NCBI RefSeq assembly: GCF_900109855.1
Contig: NZ_FOBO01000003.1
Coordinates: 186,001-250,000 of the forward strand
Length of the DNA: 64,000 nucleotides
Source: Roseovarius tolerans
GTDB taxonomy: Bacteria; Pseudomonadota; Alphaproteobacteria; Rhodobacterales; Rhodobacteraceae
Direction: 5' to 3'
Below, piece by piece: positions 35,149-44,800 of this stretch. Below the pieces are notes generated by a model. That model searched no databases, had not been told where the DNA came from, and was given only the letters and a program-made list of their open reading frames with translations. Made by a program: the position numbers and the translations under genes. Positions within the stretch are counted from its first letter, which is position 1. Each line of letters begins with the position of its first letter.

Positions 35149-37332
35149 ATGACCGCCACAATGCGCCCCACGCCGTCGGCCTGCCCGGCCTGCTCCGCCG
35201 CCCCGGCGGCAGAGGCATTGGCGGCGCGCGACCTGCCCAAAGCGCAGATCGCCCTGTCGCTGCCGACGATCCATTGCTCGGCCTGCATTTCCAAGATCGA
35301 GCGGGCGCTGAACGATCATCCGCAGGTCAATTCGGCGCGGGTCAACCTGACGCTCAAGCGCGCCAGCATCGACGCCGCCCCCGAGGTGACGGCGGAGGAG
35401 ATGCGCACGCTTGTCGAGGGGCTGGGATACGAGGCACATGAGCTCGATGCGGGCACGCTGAATGCCACCGCGACCGATCGCGCGGGACGCGACCTGTTGA
35501 TGCGGCTGGCCGTCGCCGGCTTTGCCAGCATGAACGTCATGCTGCTGTCGGTCTCAGTCTGGTCCGGGGCAGAGGACGCGACGCGCGACATGTTCCACTG
35601 GATCTCGGCGGCGATCACCCTGCCCGCGATTGCCTTTTCCGGCGTGCCGTTCTTTCGTAACGCCTGGGCCGCGCTGCGCAATGGGCGGCTCAACATGGAT
35701 GTGCCAATCGTCCTGGCCATCGTGCTGGCCATCGTCACATCTCTTTGGGAGACGATGTTGTCGGGCGAGCATGCCTATTTCGACGCGGCACTTGCGCTGA
35801 CCTTCTTTCTGCTGGCCGGGCGTTATCTCGATCACCGGACGCGGGCGATTGCCCGTTCGGCGGCGGAGGAACTGACTGCGCTGGAAGTGCCGCGTGCGAC
35901 GCGGGTGACGGGCGGTGTTGAAGAGGTGGTGAATGTCGCGGAACTGGCTGTGGGTGATCTGATCCTCGTGCGGCCCGGTGGGCGGATGCCGGTTGATGGC
36001 GAGATCGTCAGCGGCACGTCAGAGATCGACCGCTCGCTGCTGACGGGTGAGACGCTGCCGGTCTTTGCGGGCGAGGGGCAGGCGGTCAGCGCGGGCGAGG
36101 TCAATCTGACCGGCCCGCTGACCATTCGCGCCTCTGCCGTGGGAGCCGAGACATCATTGCACCGGATGGCCGATCTGGTGGCCATCGCGGAATCGGGGCG
36201 CTCGCGCTACACTTCGCTCGCCGACAAGGCGGCGACGCTTTATGCGCCGGGGGTGCATATCCTGTCGGGGCTGAGTTTCATCGGTTGGTATCTCTATACA
36301 TGGGACATGCGCACGGCGCTCAACATCGCCGCCGCTGTCCTCATCATCACCTGCCCCTGTGCGCTTGGCCTTGCAGTGCCTGCTGTGACCACGGCGGCCT
36401 CGGGGCGGCTCTTTCGGCGAGGGATGCTGATCAAGCATGAAACTGCGCTGGAGCGATTGGCGCAGGTCGACACGGTGGTGTTCGACAAGACTGGCACCCT
36501 GACCACCGGCACGCCGCATCTGACCAATCTCGATAAACTGCCGCGAGCGGCGGTGGAGACGGCGCTCGCATTGGCGCAGGGCTCGTCGCATCCGCTGGCG
36601 CAGGCGATCACCAAGGCGGCGCGTGATGCAGGCTTTGCGGCGGCGGAGGTGCGCGACGTGACCGAGGTGCCGGGCTATGGCACCAAGGGATTGATTGCAG
36701 GCGAGGAGGTGCGGCTTGGCCGTGCAAGCTGGACCGGGGCCGAGGGCCTGTCGCAAACCGCGACCTATCTGAAAATCGGCGCGGCGGCGCCGCTGGGGCT
36801 GACCTTCACAGACGCCTTGCGCCCCGGCGCAGAGGATGCGGTGCAGGCACTGGTCAAAGGGGGCAAGCGCGTGATCCTGATGTCAGGGGACACGACCCCG
36901 TCGGTGGAGGCCCTGGCGCAGCGTCTGGGCATCCCGCATTGGATGGCGGAGGCGCTTCCGGCGGACAAGGCGGCGCGCGTCGAGGCGCTGCGCGCCGAGG
37001 GCGCGCATGTGCTGATGGTGGGCGACGGGCTCAACGATACCGCAGCATTGGCCGCTGCGCATGTCTCGATCTCGCCCGCGACGGCGCTCGATGCCGCGAG
37101 GGTGGCGTCGGATATCGTGCTTCTGGGCAATGACCTCTCGCCCATCGGCGCGGCGTGCGAAACAGCCAAATCCGCCACCCGCCGCATTCGCGAGAATTTC
37201 CGGATCGCCACGGTCTACAACATCATTGCGGTGCCGCTGGCGGTGGCGGGGCTTGCGACGCCGCTGATCGCGGCCTTGGCCATGTCGCTCAGTTCGATTA
37301 CGGTATCCTTGAATGCCCTGCGACTGAGGTAA
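35149..37332 (+). CDS. ccoI: Copper-transporting P1B ATPase for cbb3 assembly (FixI type)
   Basis: Exports Cu+ for the CuB site of the oxidase. 727 residues. The extreme N-terminus has CPACSAAP, followed by a heavy-metal domain with IHCSACISKIE. About eight helices. The ion-binding helix has CPCALGL, the phosphorylation site is DKTGTLTTG, the phosphatase motif is LTGETLPV, and the hinge is MVGDGLNDT. The CcoI subgroup is supported by position in ccoGHIS. Confidence 0.96.
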   Translation: MTATMRPTPSACPACSAAPAAEALAARDLPKAQIALSLPTIHCSACISKIERALNDHPQVNSARVNLTLKRASIDAAPEVTAEEMRTLVEGLGYEAHELDAGTLNATATDRAGRDLLMRLAVAGFASMNVMLLSVSVWSGAEDATRDMFHWISAAITLPAIAFSGVPFFRNAWAALRNGRLNMDVPIVLAIVLAIVTSLWETMLSGEHAYFDAALALTFFLLAGRYLDHRTRAIARSAAEELTALEVPRATRVTGGVEEVVNVAELAVGDLILVRPGGRMPVDGEIVSGTSEIDRSLLTGETLPVFAGEGQAVSAGEVNLTGPLTIRASAVGAETSLHRMADLVAIAESGRSRYTSLADKAATLYAPGVHILSGLSFIGWYLYTWDMRTALNIAAAVLIITCPCALGLAVPAVTTAASGRLFRRGMLIKHETALERLAQVDTVVFDKTGTLTTGTPHLTNLDKLPRAAVETALALAQGSSHPLAQAITKAARDAGFAAAEVRDVTEVPGYGTKGLIAGEEVRLGRASWTGAEGLSQTATYLKIGAAAPLGLTFTDALRPGAEDAVQALVKGGKRVILMSGDTTPSVEALAQRLGIPHWMAEALPADKAARVEALRAEGAHVLMVGDGLNDTAALAAAHVSISPATALDAARVASDIVLLGNDLSPIGAACETAKSATRRIRENFRIATVYNIIAVPLAVAGLATPLIAALAMSLSSITVSLNALRLR

Positions 37333-37335
37333 GCG

Positions 37336-37494
37336 ATGAATATCCTCACCTATCTGATCCCGATATCTCTGATCTTGGGGGGCGTTGGTCTCGTGGCCTT
37401 TGTCTACACGGTGCGCAGCAACCAGTATGACGACCCCGAGGGCGACGCGCGGCGTATCCTGTCGGATGACTGGGACGACCACCCCAAACCCTGA
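37336..37494 (+). CDS. ccoS: cbb3 oxidase maturation protein CcoS
   Basis: 52 residues from ATG 37336, 3 bp after ccoI. One helix (YLIPISLILGGVGLVAFVYT) followed by the CcoS tail with the conserved QYDDPEGDARRIL stretch. It is required for cofactor insertion into CcoN. The position and motif make the call firm in spite of the size. Confidence 0.92.
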   Translation: MNILTYLIPISLILGGVGLVAFVYTVRSNQYDDPEGDARRILSDDWDDHPKP

Positions 37495-37499
37495 CCGCT

Positions 37500-37521
37500 C
37501 TTCATCTTTCCGAAAATACTC
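37500..37521 (+). repeat. Dispersed 22-nt intergenic element, copy 1
   Basis: Begins CTTCATCTT and ends AAAATACTC; 20 of 22 positions match a second copy at 51441-51462 on the other strand. Here it follows the ccoS stop and is followed by a G-rich stretch with GGGGG-CTGG-CCCCC pairing. Confidence 0.65.
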
Positions 37522-37557
37522 CGGGGGTTTGGGGGCTGGCCCCCGATCCGGCTGCGG

Positions 37558-39039
37558 TCAGCTTGGCCCGATCATAAAGCAGGTGACCTGCTTGGCCTGC
37601 AACCGGCGGCAGGCAAGATCGGCGCTGTCGCGGGTCATGCCCATGAAATTCGCGTCAAACCCTGTAGGCCGTTTCACGACCTTGCGCAGGCTGCCGTCGA
37701 GTGTGGCCATTTCGCTGAGCGCGGTCTGCAAGAGCACCTGACGGGCCTTGTACTCGCTGGGGAAGCGGCCCACATTCACGCCCCAATGCCGCCCTCCGGA
37801 GGTGGAGACGCGGGTCACGACCTCTGCCACCGGGTCCGTGGCCTCGGCGCTGGCAAGCGTGATGTCCTTGGGGCGGGGTTCCGGCCGGATGGCGGCATTG
37901 ATCGCCTCGGCGATGGCGGTGCTGCCCTGTGCGGTCTGCGTGGCTGTCTCGTCAGGGGTGCCTGTCTCGACGGTGCTGTCCTGTGCCGCAAGCAGCGCGC
38001 GTTCGATGTCGCCGCTGTCGGCGATGAGCACCGGGGTGGTCTCTGCGCCGGGCCGGGGTCGGGGGCGCAGGCTTTTGCGGACGGCGGCGGCAGCGGCGAG
38101 GCGCACGGTCTTGCCGGCAAGCTCGGGGCGTGCGCCACCGGCGGCGATCATCACCGGCTGGCTGCCCATCTTGCCCAGATAGGACGGGCGGGCCGGACGG
38201 GCGAGGGCAACCCGACTTGGGGCCTTGCTGAAGCCCAGGTCGAGCAGTTCCGCGACCTTGGCGTTACGCGAGGTGGTCGAATTGCCGCCGAAGACGGTGG
38301 CGATGATCCGTTCGCCGCCGCGTTCGGCACTGGCGGTCAGGTTGAAGCCCGCCGCGCGGGTATAGCCGGTCTTGATCCCGTCAGCGCCGCTGTAACTCTG
38401 GAGCAGGCGGCGATTGGTATGGCTGACAGAGCGCACTCCTGCATGGGTCGTGATGCGTGAGAAGAGATTGTAATAATCGGGATAGTCGTAGAACAGGTGC
38501 CGCCCGAGGATCGTCATGTCGCGCGCGGTGGACAAGTGACCGCTCTCGGTCAGGCCATGGGCGTTCTTGAACGTGGTACGGGTCATGCCGAGCGCCTTGG
38601 CGGTGCGGTTCATGCGCCGGGCGAACTGTGCCTCGGAGCCCTCGATCGCCTCGGCGAGAGCGGTGGCGGCGTCATTGGCGGATTTGACCGCCGCCGCGCG
38701 GATCAGGTAGCGCAGGGCGATGGTCTGGCCCGCGCGCAGACCGAGTTTGCTGGGCGGTTCACTGGCCGCGAACTTGGAAATCCGCACCTTGTCATCAAGG
38801 CTGATCTCGCCGTTCTCGACCGCCTCGAACACGACATAGAGCGTCATCATCTTGGTGAGAGAGGCCGGATGCAGTCGCGTATCGGCATTTCGTGCATAAA
38901 GCACCTTGCCGTTTCGCGCATCCATTACAAGACCTGCGTAGGGTGCCGCTGCCGCGCTCAACGGCACGATCACCAACATCCAGAAGGTCGCGAACGCCAC
39001 CAATCCCCAACGGATCGGCTGCCTGCCCCGTGTTTTCAT
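37558..39039 (-). CDS. D-alanyl-D-alanine carboxypeptidase with SPOR domain
   Basis: Penicillin-binding protein of the DacA/S11 type, trimming peptidoglycan stem peptides in the periplasm. 493 residues: N-terminal signal helix (about 10-32, ending SAAAA), SxxK as SLTK (60-63), SAN at 120-122, KTG at 222-224, then a low-complexity linker and a C-terminal SPOR domain (about 410-490), which binds denuded glycan at the septum. The SPOR fusion is usual in alphaproteobacteria. A gap of about 250 bp to the next gene holds no clear feature. Confidence 0.92.
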   Translation of the reverse strand: MKTRGRQPIRWGLVAFATFWMLVIVPLSAAAAPYAGLVMDARNGKVLYARNADTRLHPASLTKMMTLYVVFEAVENGEISLDDKVRISKFAASEPPSKLGLRAGQTIALRYLIRAAAVKSANDAATALAEAIEGSEAQFARRMNRTAKALGMTRTTFKNAHGLTESGHLSTARDMTILGRHLFYDYPDYYNLFSRITTHAGVRSVSHTNRRLLQSYSGADGIKTGYTRAAGFNLTASAERGGERIIATVFGGNSTTSRNAKVAELLDLGFSKAPSRVALARPARPSYLGKMGSQPVMIAAGGARPELAGKTVRLAAAAAVRKSLRPRPRPGAETTPVLIADSGDIERALLAAQDSTVETGTPDETATQTAQGSTAIAEAINAAIRPEPRPKDITLASAEATDPVAEVVTRVSTSGGRHWGVNVGRFPSEYKARQVLLQTALSEMATLDGSLRKVVKRPTGFDANFMGMTRDSADLACRRLQAKQVTCFMIGPS

Positions 39040-39289
39040 AGAACCGCTCTTTTACTGCCTCGTGTCGCCGATTTTTCGGCTGACGTGTTTTATAATTTAA
39101 CCATAGCACAAGAGGTTTTTCTTTTAAAGTATTCGTTTACAACGAGTTTTTGAACGTGCCGCCCGGTACTGAGGCAACATGTAGTAGGTGTTGTCGGTTG
39201 GCCCTCAAGATGAACCTCGGAACCGGGAACAGCGGGGCTTGCATTTGTCAAAAGACATCTGTCCCGGGTCAGGGCGCCTGCCTGATTTT

Positions 39290-40057
39290 TCAGCGAGATT
39301 GTTCGTGCTCGTAGCGTTGCCGCGCGATGGCCTCGTTGCGGTCGGCCTTTTGCTGATCGGCGAGGGCCTTTTCCACGTAGTTTAGATGGGCGTTGATCGC
39401 GGCGCGGGCGGCGTCGGGGTCGCGGGCCTGGATCGCGACATTGATCGCCCGGTGCTGATCGAGCAGGGCCCCGCGCGTGGTGCGTTGCTTGAACATCACC
39501 TGCCGATTGTAGAACACGCCCTCGCGCAGCAGCTGGAACATCGAGCGCATCATGTGCAGCATGATCACGTTATGGCTGGCCTCGATGATCGCCATGTGGA
39601 ACTCGGCATCGAGCCGCGCCTCATCCGCCGGGTTGGTCTTTTTGTGTGCGGCTTCCATCTTGTCCATGATGGTCTGGATCACCTGCAGATCGGTATCCGA
39701 GGCAAGGCGCGCGGCGCGGCAGGCGGCCAGCCCCTCGAGATCGCGGCGAAAGCCGATATAATCGAACACCGCCTCGTCGTGGTCGGCGAAGAGCCGGATC
39801 AGCGCGTCGGAAAAGGCACTGCCGAGGACATCGGCCACGTAGATACCCGCCCCGGCGCGGGTGGTCAGCAGGCCCTTGTCCTGCAACTCGGCGATCGCCT
39901 CGCGCAGGGACGGGCGCGACACGCCCAGTTTGTCGGCCAATTCCCGCTCGGCGGGCAGGCGTTCGGCGGGGCGCAGGATGCCGCGCAGGATCAGTTTCTC
40001 GATCTGCCGTGTCACCGCGGTAGAGAGTTTCTCGGGTGTGACCTTTTGAAATGGCAT
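39290..40057 (-). CDS. FadR-subfamily GntR regulator
   Basis: About 255 residues from ATG 40057 (MPFQKV); the frame runs 13 codons further into the operator. GntR helix-turn-helix: RLPAERELADKLGVSRPSLREAI. The FCD domain follows with its metal-site pattern (RDLEGLAACRAARLA; DAEFHMAIIEASHN). It resembles PdhR/LldR-type regulators of pyruvate or lactate use, but no target gene is adjacent. A dyad immediately upstream suggests autoregulation. Confidence 0.87.
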   Translation of the reverse strand: MPFQKVTPEKLSTAVTRQIEKLILRGILRPAERLPAERELADKLGVSRPSLREAIAELQDKGLLTTRAGAGIYVADVLGSAFSDALIRLFADHDEAVFDYIGFRRDLEGLAACRAARLASDTDLQVIQTIMDKMEAAHKKTNPADEARLDAEFHMAIIEASHNVIMLHMMRSMFQLLREGVFYNRQVMFKQRTTRGALLDQHRAINVAIQARDPDAARAAINAHLNYVEKALADQQKADRNEAIARQRYEHEQSR

Positions 40058-40073
40058 GCGCGCGCCCCTTGAA

Positions 40074-40098
40074 AATTGGTTATACGATATGACCAATT
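40074..40098. promoter_or_regulatory. Dyad operator upstream of the FadR-type gene
   Basis: AATTGGT (40074-40080) and ACCAATT (40092-40098) enclose a central ATA-CGA-TAT, giving a 25-bp near-perfect dyad. TGGT/ACCA half-sites are the rule for FadR/PdhR-type GntR proteins. It ends 17 bp from the start codon, so bound protein would block transcription. Confidence 0.6.
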
Positions 40099-40121
40099 TT
40101 TCTTTGCGGCAAGCGGCGTGA

Positions 40122-40733
40122 TCAGAACTCGACCCCCGGCTGCGCCTTGACGCCCTGGCTGCGGAACGGGTGCTTGATCTCTTTCATCTCGCTGACGAGG
40201 TCTGCGAGGTCGATCAACTCGGGTTTGGCGCTGCGCCCGGTCAGCACGACATGTGTCATCGGCGGCTTTTCCTCCGCCAGAAACAGCAGCACGTCGTCGA
40301 GATCGAGATAGTCGTAGCGCAAGGCGATGTTGATCTCGTCCAGCAGCACCATCGAGTTGGCCTCGTCGCGGATCAGATCCTTGGCCTTTTCCCAGGCGGC
40401 CTGCGCCATCTCGGTGTCGCGCTCGCGGTCTTGCGTCTCCCAGGTAAAGCCCTCGCCCATGGTGTGGAAAGCGCAGACATCGCTGAACCGGTCTTTCAGC
40501 AGCGTGCGCTCACCGCTTGGCATGCTGCCCTTGATGAACTGCACCACGGCGCATTGCATGCCGTTGCCAATGCAGCGCAGGATCATGCCGAAGCCGGAAC
40601 TGCTCTTGCCCTTACCATTGCCGGTATGGACGATGATCAGGCCCTTTTCCTCGGTCTTGGTCGCCATGATCTTGTCGCGAGCGGCCTTTATGCGCTTCAT
40701 CTTTTCCTTGTGGACTTCGGGGTCGAGGGCCAT
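40122..40733 (-). CDS. cobO: Cob(I)yrinic acid a,c-diamide adenosyltransferase
   Basis: Adds the adenosyl group to the corrin ring in B12 synthesis or salvage (BtuR/CobO family). 203 residues; the reversed-type P-loop HTGNGKGKSSSGFG lies at about 36-49, with VVQFIKG and LLDEINIALRYDYLD further on. An N-terminal basic helix (HKEKMKRIKAARDKIM) is typical. No riboswitch was recognised upstream. Confidence 0.94.
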   Translation of the reverse strand: MALDPEVHKEKMKRIKAARDKIMATKTEEKGLIIVHTGNGKGKSSSGFGMILRCIGNGMQCAVVQFIKGSMPSGERTLLKDRFSDVCAFHTMGEGFTWETQDRERDTEMAQAAWEKAKDLIRDEANSMVLLDEINIALRYDYLDLDDVLLFLAEEKPPMTHVVLTGRSAKPELIDLADLVSEMKEIKHPFRSQGVKAQPGVEF

Positions 40734-40980
40734 GCGTTCTCTCCTGCGTCACGCTGCTTTGCGGGGGACTTTTGGCAGAGACGCGCGCGTGTGCAAGGGT
40801 TTTCGGCGCGCGTGGCACGCCTTCGTCTATCGTTTCGGGGGCAGGGTTCGGCATGAGCCATGCGATGATCCCTGTCCTTGCTTGCCGCCGCGATATACGG
40901 CTTGATAACGCGCGGTTTTGTCGCCAGAACAATCGCATCGCGAGCCCCGTCGGGTTTGCAGAGCCAAAAGGGCCAGAATC

Positions 40981-41145
40981 ATGGATTACAAGGCAGCAGG
41001 CGCGCCAAAGAAAGGCAGCAATGCCCCGCGTCACAAGGAGCATAACGCGCCCGGGTCGCAAAAGAACCCGTTCGGCAAGCGACCCACCAAGGAAGAACTT
41101 GTGGCGCGTCTAAAGGCCAAGGCGCAGGCCCCCAAGAAAGCCTAA
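40981..41145 (+). CDS. Small basic protein, unknown
   Basis: 54 residues from ATG 40981, with AAAGGGCC upstream. Lys/Pro/Ala-rich, predicted disordered (MDYKAAGAPKKGSNAPRH) with a short helix near the end (TKEELVARLKAKA). It may bind RNA or ribosomes; this is a guess from charge. Its TAA overlaps the stop codon of the converging GNAT gene at 41142-41145. Confidence 0.65.
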   Translation: MDYKAAGAPKKGSNAPRHKEHNAPGSQKNPFGKRPTKEELVARLKAKAQAPKKA

Positions 41146-41615
41146 AGCGCTTTCTCCATGAAGATCGACGAGGGCGAGTTAGGGTAATCGCCGAAGGGCC
41201 CGCCGGGAGTGAAGCCGTGCCGGGCATAGAGACGGTGCGCGGCGTGCAGGACATTGCCGGTCTCCAATTTCAGCGCGGCAAGCCCAAGGTTGCGGGCCTC
41301 GCCTTCAATGCGGCGCAGGATCGCGTCGGCGACCCCGCGACCGCGCGCGGCCTCATCTACGAACATGGATTTCACCTCGCCATAGCCGTCGCGCAGGGCA
41401 AGCGCGCCGGTGCCGAGGCAGGTCGTCCCTTCCATCGCCGTGAAAAACCGGATGTCCGGCGCGCAGAGCGCGTCTATGTCGAGAAAGAAATTGTCCTCGG
41501 GCGGGAACAGCGATTGCATCAGCGCGTGGCTTGCGGAGAGTAGCGCGGTCGCGTCTGGCCCTTTTGGGTCGGCGGGGATGATCCGGTAGGGCGTATCTGT
41601 GTCGAGTGCGGGCAT
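41142..41615 (-). CDS. GNAT-family N-acetyltransferase
   Basis: 157 residues. The acetyl-CoA binding motif A is VKSMFVDEAARGRGVADAIL, followed by the AALKLETGNVLHAAHRLYAR stretch, where substituted Tyr and Arg complete the fold, and GFTPGGPFGDY. Substrate unknown. The upstream gap to smc (about 190 bp) probably holds divergent promoters. Confidence 0.85.
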   Translation of the reverse strand: MPALDTDTPYRIIPADPKGPDATALLSASHALMQSLFPPEDNFFLDIDALCAPDIRFFTAMEGTTCLGTGALALRDGYGEVKSMFVDEAARGRGVADAILRRIEGEARNLGLAALKLETGNVLHAAHRLYARHGFTPGGPFGDYPNSPSSIFMEKAL

Positions 41616-41807
41616 TTCGGGTTTCTCCGGCGGGGAACGCGGGCAAGGTTAGCATGCCCGCGACGCGGTGCAAGTGGCGCGATTTCAGCGAAAACCCGCA
41701 ATATCGTGTGGATAAGTGACCTGATCGCCCCATATCCTGTGGTTGGTCGTTGACAGAATCGCGGCGGGCTGGTCACATTCTGCTTTGATGGAATCGCCAG
41801 ACCCGAG

Positions 41808-44800
41808 GTGCGCGTGCAGTTCTCCAAACTCCGACTGACCGGCTTCAAGAGCTTTGTCGACCCGACCGACCTGATCATCGCCGATGGCCTGACCGGGGTG
41901 GTGGGGCCGAATGGCTGTGGCAAGTCGAACCTGCTGGAGGCGCTGCGGTGGGTGATGGGCGAGAACCGCCCCTCGGCGATGCGCGGCGGCGGAATGGAGG
42001 ATGTGATCTTTGCCGGGGCCGCGACCCGACCCGCCCGCAATTTCGCCGAGGTGGTGATCCATCTCGACAATTCCGACCGGCTCGCCCCTGCCGGGTTCAA
42101 CGATGCCGATCATCTGGAAATCGTGCGCCGGATCACTCGCGACGTGGGCAGCGCCTACAAGGTCAACACCAAGGATGTGCGTGCCCGCGACGTGCAGATG
42201 CTCTTTGCCGATGCCTCGACCGGCGCGCATTCGCCTGCGCTGGTCCGGCAGGGGCAGATCTCGGAGCTGATCAACGCCAAGCCGAAATCGCGGCGGCGTA
42301 TTCTGGAAGAGGCGGCGGGGATTTCCGGCCTCTATCAGCGCCGCCACGAGGCGGAGTTGAAGCTGCGCGCGGCGGAGACCAACCTGACCCGCGTCGATGA
42401 TGTGGTCGAGCAGCTGGCCGCGCAATTGGCGCAACTGGCGCGGCAGGCCAAACAGGCGGCGCGCTATCGCCAGATTGGCGAGGAGTTGCGGCTGGCCGAG
42501 GGGTTGTTGCTCTACCGCCGTTGGAAAGAGGCGGATCAGGCGCGCGCGCGGGCTGAGGAGGACTTGCGCGAGCGCACCACGGCGGCGGCACGCGCCGAAG
42601 CGTCCGCGCGCGAGGCCGCCAAGGCGCGCACCAAGGCCGACGATGCTCTGCCTGCCTTGCGCGAGGAAGAGGCGATCGCGGGGGCAATCCTGCAACGGCT
42701 GACCGTGCAGCGCGACACCCTGTCGGAACAGGAGGCCAATGCCCGCGACCGGATCGAGACGCTGGAGGGGCGCATCGCGCAGCTTGCCCGTGATATCGAG
42801 CGCGAGACCGGCCTCAACCACGATGCGGGCGAGACGATCAAGCGCCTCGACTGGGAGGCGGCGGAGCTGGCCAAGGGGGCCGAGGGGCATGATGGGCGTC
42901 TGGAGGCCGCGCAGGAGGAGGCACGCGATGCCGCCCGCGTTTTGCAGGAGCGTGAAAGCGATCTGAGCCAGATGACCGAGGACATGGCGCGGCTCTCGGC
43001 GCGGCACCAATCGGCGCAGCGCCTGATCGAGGATTGTCGCAAGACGCTGGCGAAGAGCGAGACTGAGGCCGAACGCGCCCGCGCCACACAGGCCGGATCG
43101 CTCGAGGCGCTGCGCAAGGCCGAGACCGATCAGGCGGCGGCGGCCAAGGCCGAAGCCGAGGCGGTGGCGGCGGCTGAGGCCGCCGAGGCCGCGCTGGTGA
43201 CCGCCGACGAGGCCCGCGCCGAGGCGCAGACCCGCGAGGCCGAGGCCCGCGCCGCGCGATCGGAGGCCGAGGGCGAGGTGAACGCCCTGCGAGCCGAGGT
43301 CACGGCGCTGGCGAAGCTGGTCGAGCGCGACACCGCCGAGGGTGGTCAGATCATGGACCGTCTGCAAGTGCAGCAAGGCTTCGAAAAGGCGCTTGGCGCG
43401 GCGCTTGCCGACGACCTGCGCGCGGCCGAGGTCGGGGCCGATGGCCCCTCGGGCTGGACCATCCTGCCCGGATACCAGACGCCGCAGCCTCTGCCCGAGG
43501 GGGTCACTGCGCTGACCAACCACGTCTCGGTGCCCGAGGTTCTGGCGCGCCGCATGTCGCAGATCGGCTTGGTCGACGCCGAGGATGCGCCGCGTTTGCA
43601 GCCGCTGTTGAAACCCGGTCAGCGGCTGGTCAGCACAGAGGGCGATCTGTGGCGGTGGGATGGGTTCCGAGCCTGGGCCGAGGACGCGCCCTCGGCGGCC
43701 GCGTTGCGGCTACAGCAACTGAACCGGCTGGAAGAACTGAAGCAGCAGTTGGAGCATGCCACCGCGCGCGCCGACGGGGCTATGCGCGCGCATGAGGCGC
43801 TGCGCGAGCAACTGGCGCACTGCACCGAGGAGGACCGCGCCGCGCGCGAGGCGCGCCGGTCGGCGGATGCCGCCGTCAACGAGGCCAATCGCGCGCTGAG
43901 CCGGGCCGAGGCAGACAGCAATCTTGCCGGGTCGCGGCTCGAATCCTCTGGCCTTGCGGTGACGCGCCACGAAGAGGAGGCGATGGCGGCGCGCACGGGG
44001 CTGGCAGAGGCCGAAAATGGGCTGTCCGGCCTGGGCGACCTGGAGGCAACGCGCGCCGATCTCGAAGATATCAAGATGACCGTCGAGGCCGCGCGCATGA
44101 CGATGATGGCCAAGCGTTCGGCGGCAGATGAATTGCGCCGCGAGGGTGAGCGGCGAACCCGCCGCAGCCAGGAGATTGCCAAGGAAATCAGCGGTTGGCG
44201 GCACCGGCTGGAGACCGCCGAGAAGCGCAGCGCCGAATTGGCAGAGCGCAAGGATGCATCAGAGGCGGAACTGGCCGAGGCGAGTGCGACGCCCGAGATC
44301 CTCGCCGCCAAACGCGCGGAACTGGGCGAAGAGATCTCCCGCAGCGAGGCGCGCCGGGCCGAGGCCGCCGATGCGCTCTCGACCGCCGAGGGGGCGGCCC
44401 GGCAGGCGGGGCTCGATGAACGCGAGGCCGAGCGGCAGGCATCGGAGGCCCGCGAGGCGCGAGCCCGCGCCGAGGCGCGCGTCGACGCCGCGCGCGAAAC
44501 CCGCGATCTGGCCGCCGAGCGGATTGGCGAGGCCATGGATACCACGCCCGATGCCCTTCTCGAAAGCCTTGGGGCCGATCCTGACACCATGCCGGGATCG
44601 GATGCCATCGAGGCGGATGTGAACCGTCTGAAACGGCAGCGCGATGCGCTTGGTGCGGTCAACCTGCGCGCCGAAGAGGATGCCAAAGAGGTGCAGGAAG
44701 AACACGACACGCTGGTCACGGAAAAGGCCGATCTGGAAGAGGCGATCAAGACGCTGCGGGGCGGAATTGCCAGCCTCAACCGCGAGGGGCGCGAGCGCCT

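Noticed and set aside
40733..40981. Cobalamin riboswitch upstream of cobO
   Set aside because: No B12-box-like core or paired-arm pattern was recognised in the leader.
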